Shown here: positions 43,660 to 54,534 of the stretch, in pieces | How positions within the stretch are numbered: position 1 is the first letter of the stretch | Layout: each line of letters starts with the position of its first letter | Assembly (NCBI RefSeq): GCF_030253575.1 | Contig: NC_080559.1 | Span: 29,786,501-29,850,500 of the forward strand | Source of the DNA: Rhododendron vialii | Taxonomy: Eukaryota > Streptophyta > Magnoliopsida > Ericales > Ericaceae | Reading direction: 5' to 3' | DNA: 64,000 nt | Notes under the pieces: model-generated | Seen by the model: only the letters and a program-made list of their open reading frames with translations | Told to the model about the DNA's origin: nothing | Databases searched by the model: none | Made by a program: the position numbers and the translations under genes

Positions 43660-43694
43660 TTCTTTGTTGCCCGCCGGCACGAGGGCCATTTCCG
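43660..43694 (-). pseudogene. Relic receptor start fused to the 3' end of a plus-strand kinase gene
   Basis: On the minus strand ATG is followed by codons for ALVPAGNK, the receptor N terminus. The next plus-strand bases, TTCCGAGTGAGAAAGATA, match the last codons and 3' flank of gene A (about 7650-7667). Everything that should lie between has been lost at this junction. Confidence 0.7.
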
Positions 43695-44240
43695 AGTGAG
43701 AAAGATATTCATAGAGAGTAGTCTCCTCTTTCACCAATATTGATAAGTACGTGACACCTTGAGATATCAAAAAAAATTGATATGCAACAAATTTTAGTCT
43801 ACCGATGTATGGCCTTACCATAAACTTTGAAATAGGTTATTTGCCTCCAAGTTATTGGGTACTACTAAGTTCACGACCAATTTATGATGTTACTTTTATT
43901 GTCTTTTTTAAGATAATTGATGAGATTTTATTAATTCTTATGTTGTAGTCCATGGTTGCTAAGAAACAAAAGACAAATTGTTGCAGATTAACTCTTGTGG
44001 TATATTTGTTTGGAATTTAATTACTGGAAATATTACTAATAAATGTCATTAATCTGCAACAATCTTTCTTTTGTTTCTTAGCGACCATTGAAATATAACT
44101 GATAAATCTCGTCCTCGTAGTCAAATAGAATGAAATATTCGGCTATGTAATCACAATATGCTACCATCCAGAGATTATTAAATTTGCAAGAAAGTACTAC
44201 AGACATTGACCACTTAACAGGACTTTTCCTTTTGTGATTC
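43695..44240. other. 3' flank of a lost plus-strand kinase gene
   Basis: It aligns by eye with 7653-8200 downstream of gene A (AAGTACGTGACACC, GTAGTCCATGGTTGC, AATTTGCAAGAA). It includes a local inverted repeat (ATGGTTGCTAAGAAACAAAAG against CTTTTGTTTCTTAGCGACCAT) at about 43950 and 44070. No coding content. Confidence 0.65.
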
Positions 44241-44242
44241 TG

Positions 44243-44461
44243 TCAACCTTTCTTTCTTTGCTCAACACATGCATGAGCCCGCGGAGACCGATCAAGAGAG
44301 TTCCTACAAACTGGACAAGAAATATTCGAGCAAAGCCATTGATTGATATAATCGGCATGGAAGCATTGATTGATACAATCGGCATGGAAACAAGAATATT
44401 GGGCAGGTGTTTTCATTGGGCTTAGGCGGCTATCTCCGAGGACTACAACATAGTTTCCCAA
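44243..44461 (-). pseudogene. RING-H2 finger fragment, second copy
   Basis: The minus-strand ORF contains YVVVLGDSRLSPMKTP, then CFHADCINQ twice in tandem, then WLCSNISCPVCRNSLDRSP. This is the ATL-type RING-H2 C-terminal half with an internal 9-10-residue duplication and without the leading Cys-x2-Cys. It is the paralogue of the fragment at 8205-8400 and keeps more of the upstream linker (VVVLGDSR). Confidence 0.7.
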
Positions 44462-44602
44462 AAAAAGCCATTCTTTTGGTTTTGTCCTTGTTCAATATTT
44501 TTTCGCATTTGTTAGTTTTGCGTCAAAATTTTGTAGATTATATCGGTCCTTGTCGAAATGAGGAATTGAAAAACTAAAACTAAGTATTGGCTATGTAGTA
44601 TG

Positions 44603-45645
44603 TGCTGATTTGACTAAAACCCTGCTTTTAGTAACGGAGCATGATTTGTTCACCCTTACCAACTGTACCTATACTAGCAGCTCCACTCAAGAGAGTAGCG
44701 AATGTGACATGCAGCATCGAGCACGATCCCAGTGTCCTCAACTTGGTGGAATTAGTTCAAAGGCTTCATTTGAATCTAAATTCTTAGCGTATCCATCAGA
44801 ATGATTTCGGCTAGAAAAGGATGGAAAATGTGAAATGATTATTAGGTAAAACTTGATCCTGGGTCATCCTACAATAGAGCTCAATGACTTCCTTTACTAT
44901 GCCTTCCACTCTGCCCCCAACCTGTGACAATAAAAGTCCAAGAGATAACACTACGAACAGGGATAAGATCGAAAACTTTCCTTGGATTAACCATAGATCC
45001 ATCTTCTGCACATTTCGCATACATGTCCACCAAACTACAGCCAACATAAACATTAATTAAAAGCCATCTGGTACTTGACCACTTGAGTACGCAATTGCTG
45101 CCCGAATGATAACAGCCGTAACTCTGCACAAGCAGAAACTAAACTAGTAAAAGTTAACTTATCTGGTATATGATCACTCTCTACCATATCTATAAACTAC
45201 TCAACAGCTTTCTTTCGGTTACACATCTGAGAATATCTGGTAATCATCGAAGTCCATCACAGTCCAAGTGACTGAATTTCTTTCACCCATTTTGTCGAAC
45301 AATTTCTTCGCTGAATCAAAGTCACCACTTCCCTTTGCAGACACATCTCTATCAATGCACATCCAACACACACATCGACTCAAAATACCCAGTCTTTATC
45401 ACAGACTCAAAAATTATATCCCCTACCCAAGCATTCCCAGCATTCGAATATGCCAGAATCACGGCAGCAAAGCATATTAATAAAAGTAGATATAGCTTTC
45501 AAAATTAGTATTCACCCACAAAAAAGAAAAAGAAAAAGAAAAAGATTTCAAAGATAGTAAGAGATCATTGCACTCCAAGAAACCATGTTTCGACGCTCAC
45601 GCATGTTGTTAGAGATAGTATTGGCCGCTACCCAGTCATTTTAGA
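44603..45645 (-). pseudogene. Eroded EMB2261-like PPR gene copy
   Basis: It corresponds to two parts of the PPR gene at 8835-11405: 44603-44800 matches about 9840-10030, and 44811-45645 matches about 10225-11040. Frameshifts, stops and an internal loss break it throughout. It keeps the block order RING fragment, PPR, kinase. Confidence 0.85.
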
Positions 45646-46173
45646 ATTGCATTGTTAATAAAGCAGTTGAGAAATACTCATGAGTTTAGAAGGCCATTGG
45701 TGCAATTAGAAGACAACTAAAAAATGTAAACTTAGCTTAAAACTCGAACAGCCGGCCAGTATTTCTACTGGTTTAGAATTTGACTGGGTAAAAACAAAAG
45801 AAGCAGAAAACACTCTACGGTCTTATGACCTCACAAAATATGATTTTATCAGGTTCCCAAAGTTTCTCAGGTTTCTAGTAAAAAACAAACGGTGAAAACA
45901 TACGATTATTTAGTAAAAGGGACAAATCTCGACCCCAACACAAACAAATGATACAATTCTCGAAGAGCTTAAGATAATCGAAGTCAGTGTTCCCCCTGTT
46001 TGATTCGAAACCGCGGTACAGCGTTTGCTAAGCTGAGCAGTCGCCTATGATTCTAATCTATGAAGAAAAAGCACCTTACATGAAGTTGATAGTCTTTATC
46101 TTCCAAAATCATAAAATCCAAATCGCATGGAATCAGCACTAACCCTACATCTAAGATGTCTGGTCTTGAAAAT
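45646..46173. other. Spacer between the PPR relic and kinase copy C
   Basis: No gene. Parts resemble the sequence downstream of the other two minus-strand kinases (for example CTCGAACAG/GGCCAGTATTTCTACTGG, shared with about 55440). Confidence 0.6.
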
Positions 46174-47397
46174 CTAGCGTCCACTTATATCATGAGTGAG
46201 AGAATCCATACAAGCACCCGACACATAGGAAAAGCTTTTGTTCATTCCACTATTATCAGCTTGCATAATTTGTGAATACTGAAAAGGTTTTGGAGGCATG
46301 TGAAGCAACTCTATATTTTCTTCAAGCATCTCAACGACTTTGTTTATGGAAGGACGGTCACTAGCCCTCATCTGTATACACCATAAAGCTAAGAACAACA
46401 TCTTCTTTACCATCTCATTCTCCTCCTCAGTGGTCTCTCCAATTTGTATGCTCTTTCCTTCCGCAAATTGGTCATAAACCCATGAAGGGAAGAAATTTTG
46501 GCTCGAATTAGCTGATGAATTCCAATTTCTTCTCCTGCCTGCCATTTCCATCAACAACATTCCGAAACTATAAATGTCAGCTTTATAGGAAATGCCTCCG
46601 ATATTTTTGTAGAACAACTCCGGAGCCATGTAGCCCAAGGTTCCTCTTACTGCAGTCACGGTCACAATGCTATCATCTGTTGCATACAACTTTGCAAGCC
46701 CGAAATCGGAAATTTTGGGAGTGAAATTCTCATCAAGAAGAATATTATGGGGCTTTATATCAAAATGCAGGATCTGCATGTCACAACCGTGGTGTAAATA
46801 TCTAATGCCATGAGCCACCCCAAGAGAAATCTCATACATTTGCTTACAACTTAATGACAAATTATCTTCTGGAGAAAAGATGTACTTCTCAAGAGACCCA
46901 TTAGGCATGAAGTCATACACAAGAGCACGGTTAGATCTCGGCGCAATATCCAATTAGCTCCACAACATGGACATGATGAATCCTTCTGATGGTAGCAACT
47001 TTGTTGATGAACTCTTGTCCATTAGTTTTCGGCTTGCTCAACATTTTAATTGCTACAAGAGGGCCACTTCGGAGCTTTCCTTTATATACAGAACCATAGC
47101 CTCCTTCCCCCAGCTTGTCTCTAAAACCATTGGTCATCTTCTTGATGTTTGCGTAGGAGTACCTAATAGGCACAAGGTGATTCTGACTTTGTAGGAAACC
47201 ATCTATGTTATCATACATCGATAAATGTCTTCTGCTGAACTTATAGATTAAAAATCCATACACACATGGTGCACACAGAAACCTTGCTCCAAGGACCGCT
47301 CCTGTGTAACGCAGTAAATGCATAAGATCAATAAACAATATCTGCTATCCTGGTATTGTTCTATATTTGTGAAACTTGACACACAGATATAAACATG

Positions 47398-48247
47398 TGG
47401 TATATTCTTGTTAAAAGGTCCGAAACCTGATTTGGGATGTAATATTCTTATGTTTCATTTGGTTATTGAGTTATTAGTTTTCATAATTTGGGAGGTTATG
47501 CCTATTGGTGTACCGTCATGATTAGTCGTTAGATACTTATATTAGCCATTATAATTACCGTTGCATGTTTTACATTTATTTAATATCATTATCTGTCATA
47601 ATTATATTTGTGGAGGGGTTACCTATAAAAGGGTGCTTATTTATGACCTTCTATGGCTTGGTTGAAGTGTAAGAGATTATACTAGAAGTACAAGTGTAAT
47701 GAGTTCATATGGTAGTAGCCTGTAGTATTCTTTGCACATATTTTCTACCTGATCTATGCACAACTCCAATCAGGACGGTTGTTTACCTCCTCGAGGACGT
47801 GAACTCAAGAGGAGGATGGCTACAAGTTTTGAGTTGGATCTTGAAGTCAGTGGTGTCTGCTAAGACCTTGACGTAAGGAGGCAACAATGACTTTAGGACA
47901 AGGACACTATGCCTCGCAATCTTGCAATCTTTCTTATTTCCTCTAACTCCATATTTAGGATAGTTATGTATGGTTACTCTCATGTTATCTTAGTTCAATT
48001 GCTTGTGTATTTTTGGGGCTATGGTTTTGTCATGTCTAGTTGGCCCATTGTGTAAAGTTAGGCCCATGGCTGCATCTATATAGTATAATTCTTGCAGAAT
48101 TCTCTAGAGAATGAATGAAACAAAAATCCATGTGTGCTTCCCACGTAATACCTCTGTTTCCTGTGTGCACATCGCGGCTTAACTTGCTTCTTTGGTTCTT
48201 GATAATTTTCAAGTTAGTCAAGGGTTTAGGCTAATCTAAAGCCAACA
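47398..48247. repeat. Insertion in intron 2 of copy C, LTR-like
   Basis: The matching introns of the copies at 13.3 and 57.2 kb lack these 850 bp. The segment starts TGTGGTATATTC, ends AAAGCCAACA and has a promoter-like CTATAAAAGGGTGC. No clean target duplication or coding domain is visible, so it may be a solo LTR or another repeat. Confidence 0.4.
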
Positions 48248-48410
48248 ATATAGTCACATTTTGTTTGGCCTTTTGGTTTATGTATTCTGGGTCGTTTTCA
48301 CTATATTATAATATGTCGTTTTACCGTGGCTCACCATAGATAGGATCATAGCAAAAATAAAGTCTTACCTATGACAATGGCCACAATATATCCATACATT
48401 CCGAAATCAT

Positions 48411-49747
48411 CTGTGAAAAAAAAAATTTATCGATAACTTTTCTTTAACAGCTAATTAAAAAGATTTTATCAATCAATCCTACTGAATTCAAAGATTAAAA
48501 AGAGCGAGAGCACGACATATATTGCACTCGGGTCCCAAGAAGCTACAAGAAAGACAAGAGATCAACCAACATAGTCAGAAAGAAAGAAAACCAAAACCAA
48601 AAGCCCCTTTAAAGAATCTACTGCCCCCCAAAAGATACCCTTCTGCAGCAAGCTCTCAAACCAAACAAGGCTCCAAAATAGCATTACTATAGCTATCCTC
48701 CTATCAGCATAAGCCCAGAGTTGTAGCATCACAGAAAACAGATCATCCAAAGTTTTTGATCAGTAAAGTCAGCACAACCTACGCTGCTACGCAGCATCAA
48801 CCCTGAACGCTAAAATTATCAAAAACTTAGCCATGTGACGGAGGAGTTATACGGGAAAAAGAGGTGATTAATAGTGCATCTAAACTTGAAGAAACGATAA
48901 ATAAGTCAATTGTTTTATCAGGTAAGTGCACACATTGTGAGAGGTAATGAGAAATGTGTGCAACGGGATACCAAACCACTTTGAATGTCTAATGTTGGAT
49001 CCATTAACGGTATGACAATGAGAGCAACCTAAGAAGTTTTCTTCAACATATAAATATTTCTTTTCAGCAACAGACGAAAAACAATCCGGGCGGGAAGTAT
49101 GCAAAAATCAGAGACTGGAACTTGCAAGATACCATGATCTCAATACCCCTCACAAAATGTTTTCTCCTTTACTATTCGATCTACAACTTTTGCGTTTCAC
49201 AAAAATTTCAATTAATGCAAAGAGAATTGATCTCTTGCGGTTTCAAAAAGACAAAAAAAAGAAAGATCACAACAAACGGAGAACGAGTACTTACAAAGAA
49301 TTCCTGCCCACAAGCTGCCTGCATTTTTGGGATGGAAAAGATGATGTTAGTGAAAGAAAATCTTTACTCTACCAATAGTTACTAAAATAAGGTGAAAAGA
49401 AGGAGATCATTTAGAGTAGGAGCCCCTAAATTTAAAATTTTAGGGGCATCTGCTCTATTTTGGTACTCTTTATAATAGTCTAGCAAAAGGGGTCCAATCT
49501 TCAACCAAACACAACAACTCACGTAACCTCTCACATACATGTGGAGTCTACACGCAGTAGTGTGTGTGAAGCCCACATGTACGTGAGACATTGTGTTTGG
49601 TGTTGTGTTTGGATTATTGTGCGAGTAGCAGTTTTTTTGAATTTTTGTTTTAGGCCCCTGAAAAGGCCGGACCGGTTGGCTCTGACCTTTTCAACAAACT
49701 AAAGAGAACTGATTGTAAGAAGTAAGGGATCAGAGGATCTCACTCAC
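48411..49747. other. Intron 1 of copy C
   Basis: 1.3 kb with no conserved coding. A conserved stretch (about 48830-48955, ending ATCAGGTAAGTGCAC) recurs in the introns of the other two copies (13800-13910 and 57530-57640). A short hairpin (GCCCCTAAATTTAAAATTTTAGGGGC, about 49420) and inverted CCAAACACAAC / GTTGTGTTTGG (about 49504 and 49601) suggest MITE remnants. Confidence 0.55.
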
Positions 49748-50961
49748 TTAGAAAAGAAGGCTGGAACAAGCAAGAATCGCCACAAACGGCAGTGACATTC
49801 ACAGAATTCCCGAAGCAGGAAGCCCTATTCCTGCATTTTGTGCAGGACATTCGAAGAATATTCCACGAAGCCTCAAACCCATACCACAACTCCCTATTCA
49901 AATCCAGCAACGACAAATTCGAACCCCTTTCTCTGATCAACTGCGACGAAGAAAGGTAAAAAACCTCCAAAAGGCACGAATCGGTAACATCCCAAACACT
50001 AACATCTCCCACCACAACATACGAATAATACCCATTTCCCGAATCGTCTCCGGCATTAGTGCAACCAGTCCTGTTTATGTAAATAGGAGAGTGGACTGGG
50101 TTTTCACAACTTAGGAACACGACCTGGCTCTCTATCAGCAGCAAGTAGGGAAAAACATGCGCAGAGAAGTAAGGCAGAAAGGTTAAGGAGAAGAGTGGGA
50201 AAGAGGAGCAAGTATCGTTGGCTTGGATTCCTACGTCGACGAGACGAATTGAGTGGTCGGTGTAATTGATTGATTGGACGTAGTATTTTCCGGAGGGTAG
50301 GTTAAGGACTGTGCGATTGTTTTCGTCACAGAGAAGAGTGTATTCGTTGTCGTTGCAGGTGTTGGATGGGTCGCCTTTTAATTGGAAAGGGAAGGTGATG
50401 TTGTTGATGTCTCCACAGGAATTGATAAATTCCTGGTTTTCATTTCCGTGGCAGGTTACTGGAAACAGGACAAGAAGAAAAGGAAGAAGAAGGCGTTTTC
50501 TTCCCGCCCCGGTGAAGTTTTTGACAAACATAGAAAGACGGAGGGAGATTGCGAGGAGAGATTAGAAAAGAAAAATTGAAGAAAAATACTGGACTGGAGG
50601 AAAATCTTCTTTACGGCTGTTGCGTAAAAGAGAAGTTACGGAGTTGAATCGTAATCGTCTAAAGTGTTTTAGGACAATTTGGATTGAAAACAAATTATGA
50701 CCAGTAATAATCGATTGTAATTAACTTTTTTCCAAAAAAAATTCATCAAAATTTGGACCGTTCAAAATCGAAATGGACGCTTGAGATTAAATAGCTCCGT
50801 GAAAATGGAAGCGTGAGATTAAACAGCTCCGTGAAAAAAATACTCTTGTGCTACTTCTGCTTTCTATAGACATCTGCGGTGCGCTGGTCAGACGTCCAGT
50901 TATTAAGTAAAAGATTTTGTTTCTGGGGACTATCCAAATTACTCTACTGTCTCATTTTTTA

Positions 50962-51207
50962 TGCCTTGTTTGGATGGTATTTTAAAAAATTTTGAATTTA
51001 ATTTTTGGGTAATGAGTGAAGAAATAAATTAGGATAATAATTAGAGATAGAGATAATGAGCTGAGAGAGTTAGAAAGAGAAATGAGAATAATGATTGAAA
51101 AGTGGAGAGAGAAATGAAAATAATAATTAGAATTTAGAAGTATGAGCAATGAGGACTTTTTGAGTTGGATTGGAATTTTTATTTCAAAATATCATTCAAA
51201 CAAGGCA
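50962..51207. mobile_element. Short MITE, hAT-like ends
   Basis: Inverted ends TGCCTTGTTTGGATGG / ATCATTCAAACAAGGCA enclose an A/G-rich interior. The T-rich flanks do not give an unambiguous target duplication. No coding. Confidence 0.65.
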
Positions 51208-51218
51208 TTTTTGTTTCT

Positions 51219-51542
51219 GGGTGCCGCTATTCGCAGCCCTTTATTTTCTCCCGTAGCCCATTACATTTCGGTAAATGGTTGTTGAAAATCATAAATAACA
51301 TTTCGGTAAATTGCTGTTGAAAACAAGATTATATTTCGGTAACTACATGTCGAAAATATGTTCAACTTTCGGTAAACAACTGCCGAACATGCATTTTCGG
51401 TAAACATCTGTTGAAAAAAATATTATATTTCGGTAATTAGATGCTGAAAATATATCTCAATTTCGGTAACTAACTGTCGAGTATAATTGAAAATTTTTAA
51501 CGGGCTATGGGAGTAAATAGAGGGCTGCGAATAGCGGCGCCC
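51219..51542. mobile_element. MITE with internal tandem repeats
   Basis: Inverted ends GGGTGCCGCTATTCGCAGCC / GGCTGCGAATAGCGGCGCCC are flanked by an exact 8-bp duplication TTGTTTCT (51211-51218 and 51543-51550), as in hAT elements. Inside are about seven imperfect copies of a TTTCGGTAAACAACTGTTGA-like unit. It starts 12 bp from the end of the previous MITE. Confidence 0.85.
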
Positions 51543-52155
51543 TTGTTTCTTAGTCCCTTGTTTCATTCTACGATAGATAGTAAATTGATGGAAAAATTTC
51601 AAAATGACACCTGAACTTTGTACCAAATATTATAGAGACACCTGAACTTAAATTTATTTCAATTAAATATCTGTACTAACAAAATCTCCAAATTTAGACA
51701 CCTGAACTTAAGTTTATTTCAATTAAACACATGTACTAACAAAATCCCCAAATTTAGAACCCCGCCGTTATACTCCGTCCCAAAAATTGCTGATATGGCA
51801 TCTCCAACCCGTTTAAGTTGCCCCATTGCATTTGTGGTTTACATTTGTGGTTTTCAAAAGTATGACGACAGATATCTTCTTGGATAAAAAAAAAATGATA
51901 TCAGTCCTTTTATGTGCCTGATCATATGACAAGAGTATCAATTAAAGTTTAATTATTAAACTATGGGCGTTAACCTGGCCTTGAGGGAACGGTGAATATG
52001 ATCGTCGCCTTGGGTCCTCAGATTTTTATATACTCCAGCAAAAACAAGGTGGGGGCTCAATTTAGAACAATTAAAATCAACATTGCCCGGGTCTGAAATT
52101 CTATGCGACATAATTCAGCAAAACCGAAATTGAGGTGAAAGAAAACCAAACAAAC

Positions 52156-54534
52156 ATGTCCATCTTCTTCTTCGTTCTCTTCTTTCTCCTGCACCTATCC
52201 ACAGCCCAAGACGATTGCAGTACTCCAACAACATGCTCCAAGCACGGTCCAACGATCCGCTTCCCTTTCCGCCTCAAGGACAGCCAACCACCTCACTGCG
52301 GCTATCCCGGGTTCGACCTCTCTTGCTCTCCAACCACCTCCGCCACTCTCCTCAACCTCCCAAATTCCGTCCAAGTTCTAGTCACCCGTATCGACTACGA
52401 ATCCCAATCGATTCGCATCAAAGACCCGAACAGCTGCCTCCCGCAACAGCTTCAAAACCTCAATCTGTCCACCACCCCCTTTCAATTTGCAGATTCCGAG
52501 TACAACTTTAGTTTATTCAGTTGCCCTTCAACGAGACCAGTTGAGTCTTTTGAAGGACCGTGGTGGTCTACTCGGGCCGCTTGCCTCAGTGGCGATGGCC
52601 ATGAAGTTTACGTCGAGTCTAGTGGCATGAGTATCTATTTTCCACCCCGGCTGATATCTTGCAGAAAGATGTATAATGTTTGGTCGGTTCCCTATGAGGT
52701 TTTTGATCAAACAGCTGATCTGCAGTTGGCATGGCCCCAACGGGTTTGTGGGAAATGTGAGGCTGAAGGAATGTTTTGTGGGTTTATGAGTAACAGCACT
52801 AGTGATGAATTTGAATTCTTCAAACCACCTAAAAAAGGTACCCTCTTTCTGTAGTTTCCCTTTTCTTTTCTTTTCTTTTCTTTTCTTTTTTGTTTTGCAA
52901 TTTTATTTAGACGTTGCATTTATATCTTCAATCAAGAAAGTTAAAAGAAATTTTGCATACCCACAATAGAACTTGAAAACTTCATGAGAAGAAAGTAATT
53001 TCAGTTCTGTGAAGTTACCAAACGCTACACATGAGGCATATATATATGTGAGATGAGAAAGGCATATATACTTGAAGGACCCGGTTTGTTTAAATGGATA
53101 TGAGCATCGTACTGAACTTTATATCCGATGACCAAATATCCAGTGTTTGGGTAAAATATTTGCGACATGAATTAAACATGCCTCACATATAAAATATCAC
53201 GACGTTGGGCTGTATAAAACCATGGGCAATGTGATAATCGTAATATGACTATTATTAGTTCGGTGGGATTATACATCCTTCACTATCTGTCCTGTCAAAC
53301 AAATGGACCCAGATTGTAGTTAGGCTAAAGATTTGAACACCATTTTTAGCACATAGAGAAAAAATATGACGAGTCTTTTCTATCTTTCACAGGTGAATTG
53401 AAAAGGCCGCTAGTTATTACAAGTGTGATTGTAGGCTCATTTTGGCTTCTTGCAATCCTCATCGCAATGTATTGGTTCCATAGACAAAAGAAAATAAAGA
53501 GAGAGGACCATCTAAAGATTGAGAGGTTCTTGGAGGATTATAAAGCTTTGAAGCCGGCAAGATACTCTTATGCCGATATCAAGAAAATTACAAATCAATT
53601 TAAGGACAAAGTAGGCCAAGGAGGCTATGGAACAGTTTATAGGGGACAACTTTCCAATAATGTTCACGTCGCGGTTAAGATACTCAATAATACTAAGGGA
53701 AATGGTGAAGAGTTCATTAACGAAGTGGGAATAATTGGTACAATCCACCACGTCAATGTGGTTCGCTTAGTTGGATATTGTGCTGATGGATTTAGAAGAG
53801 CTCTTATATACGAGTTCTTACCAAATGATTCCCTGGAAAAGTTTGCAATATCTGATCATGACAAGCATTTACTTGATTGGAAAAAGCTTCTAGAAATTGC
53901 TATGGGTATAGCTAAAGGTATTGAGTATCTTCACCAAGGGTGTGATCAACAAATCCTTCATTTCGACATTAAACCACATAACATTTTGTTGGACGAGAAC
54001 TTGAATCCAAAGATAACGGATTTTGGTCTAGCAAAGTTGTGTTCAAAGGAACAAAGTGTTGTATCCATGACTACTGCTCGCGGTACCATTGGCTATATTG
54101 CACCGGAAGTGTTCTCAAGGAACTTCGGGAATGTATCATACAAATCAGATATTTATAGTTTTAGAATGTTATTACTTGAAATGGTAGGAGGGAATAAGAA
54201 TTTTGATGTTATGGTCAATAGAACCAACCAAATTTACTTTCCTGAATGGATTTACAATCTTTTGGATAGCGGAGAAGAGCCAAGAATCCGTATTCAAGAT
54301 GAAGGAGATGCCAAGATTGCAAAGAAGTTAGCAATTGTGGGACTTTGGTGCATTCAATGGTATCTAGTTGATAGGCCTTCAATGCATGTTGTGATTCAAA
54401 TGCTGGAAGGAGATGGAGACACTCTAATCAAGCCTCCCAATCCATTTGTCTCCGCAACTCCACCAAAGGTCACAGGACAAGCAAGCAGAAGGCCTCTTAA
54501 CGACGAGTTGGAAACTCTTGTTGAGTGTGAGTGA
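52156..54534 (+). CDS. Receptor-like kinase, ATL21-like ectodomain + LRK10-type kinase (gene B)
   Basis: Two exons, 52156-52837 and 53393-54534, join in phase 1 (PPKK-G-ELKRP) into 607 residues. Signal peptide 1-18 (MSIFFFVLFFLLHLSTAQ) is followed by a GUB_WAK_bind ectodomain of the ATL20/21/22 kind (RFPFRLK, HCGYPGFDLSC, CLPQQLQN), the cysteine pair CGKCEAEGMFCGF, a transmembrane helix (about 234-256) and a kinase. The kinase has GQGGYG (302-307), VAVK Lys323, Glu338, HFD (417-419, non-RD), DFG (437-439) and APE (464-466). One oddity is Arg485 in SDIYSFRMLLLEM, where gene A and the family have glycine. It probably acts as a plasma-membrane receptor of unknown ligand. The start is the ATG matching gene A; the in-frame GTG seven codons upstream is not a start. 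Confidence 0.88.
52838..53392 (+). other. Intron of gene B, with (TTTTC)n and a MULE empty site
   Basis: GT-AG intron: donor GGTACCCTC and acceptor CTTTCACAG. It holds a (TTTTC)n tract (about 52857-52889). The site GCATACCCACAATAG (about 52955) is where gene A carries the 920-bp MULE. Confidence 0.85.

Larger units (their letters stand above)
39575..43694. repeat. Patchwork of decayed divergent-promoter copies
   Basis: Two large direct copies start with AGTGTACATTGAACCACCC (about 39581 and 41822). Both proceed through GGTGGCACTCTCTCATTAAAA and a tandem AAGTACACGTAAACATG unit to GAACTGGAAGTCTTTAGTC. A shorter third segment (41044-41520) lies between them. All relate to the receptor promoter at 2452-3171. 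Two relic receptor start regions on the minus strand survive (41044-41080 and 43660-43694), with nothing of the rest of the genes. Insertions in this zone are listed separately. Confidence 0.65.
46174..50531 (-). pseudogene. LRK10L receptor kinase, three exons (copy C)
   Basis: This is the most complete minus-strand receptor. Exon 1 (49748-50531) has a signal peptide and GUB_WAK-type ectodomain (CGDINNITFPFQLKGDP, CTKCRNRASCFG). Exon 2 (48369-48410) is a 42-bp transmembrane exon (DFGMYGYIVAIVIG). Exon 3 (46174-47301) has the rest of the membrane segment and a kinase with [22 protein letters not shown] and MAPE. All junctions are phase 1. Two lesions are visible: a 2-bp loss after GYCAE (about 46940) shifts the frame, and the alpha-C glutamate is lysine (EFINKVATI where sisters have FINEV). 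The gene is probably dead, or makes a receptor truncated inside the kinase. Confidence 0.8.
50532..52155. promoter_or_regulatory. Divergent promoter between copy C and gene B
   Basis: 1.6 kb separate the start codons of the head-to-head genes at 50531 (minus) and 52156 (plus). It holds two neighbouring short transposons (50962-51207 and 51219-51542) and a two-unit tandem repeat of about 59 bp (51635-51757, TAGACACCTGAACTTAA). Unlike the 2.5-3.2 kb promoter, it lacks the GAGCTCA/TCGATATCGG units, so its regulation may differ. Confidence 0.5.

Noticed and set aside
52135-52155. Upstream GTG start for gene B
   Set aside because: Not an ATG; the ATG at 52156 matches the start of gene A and a signal peptide.
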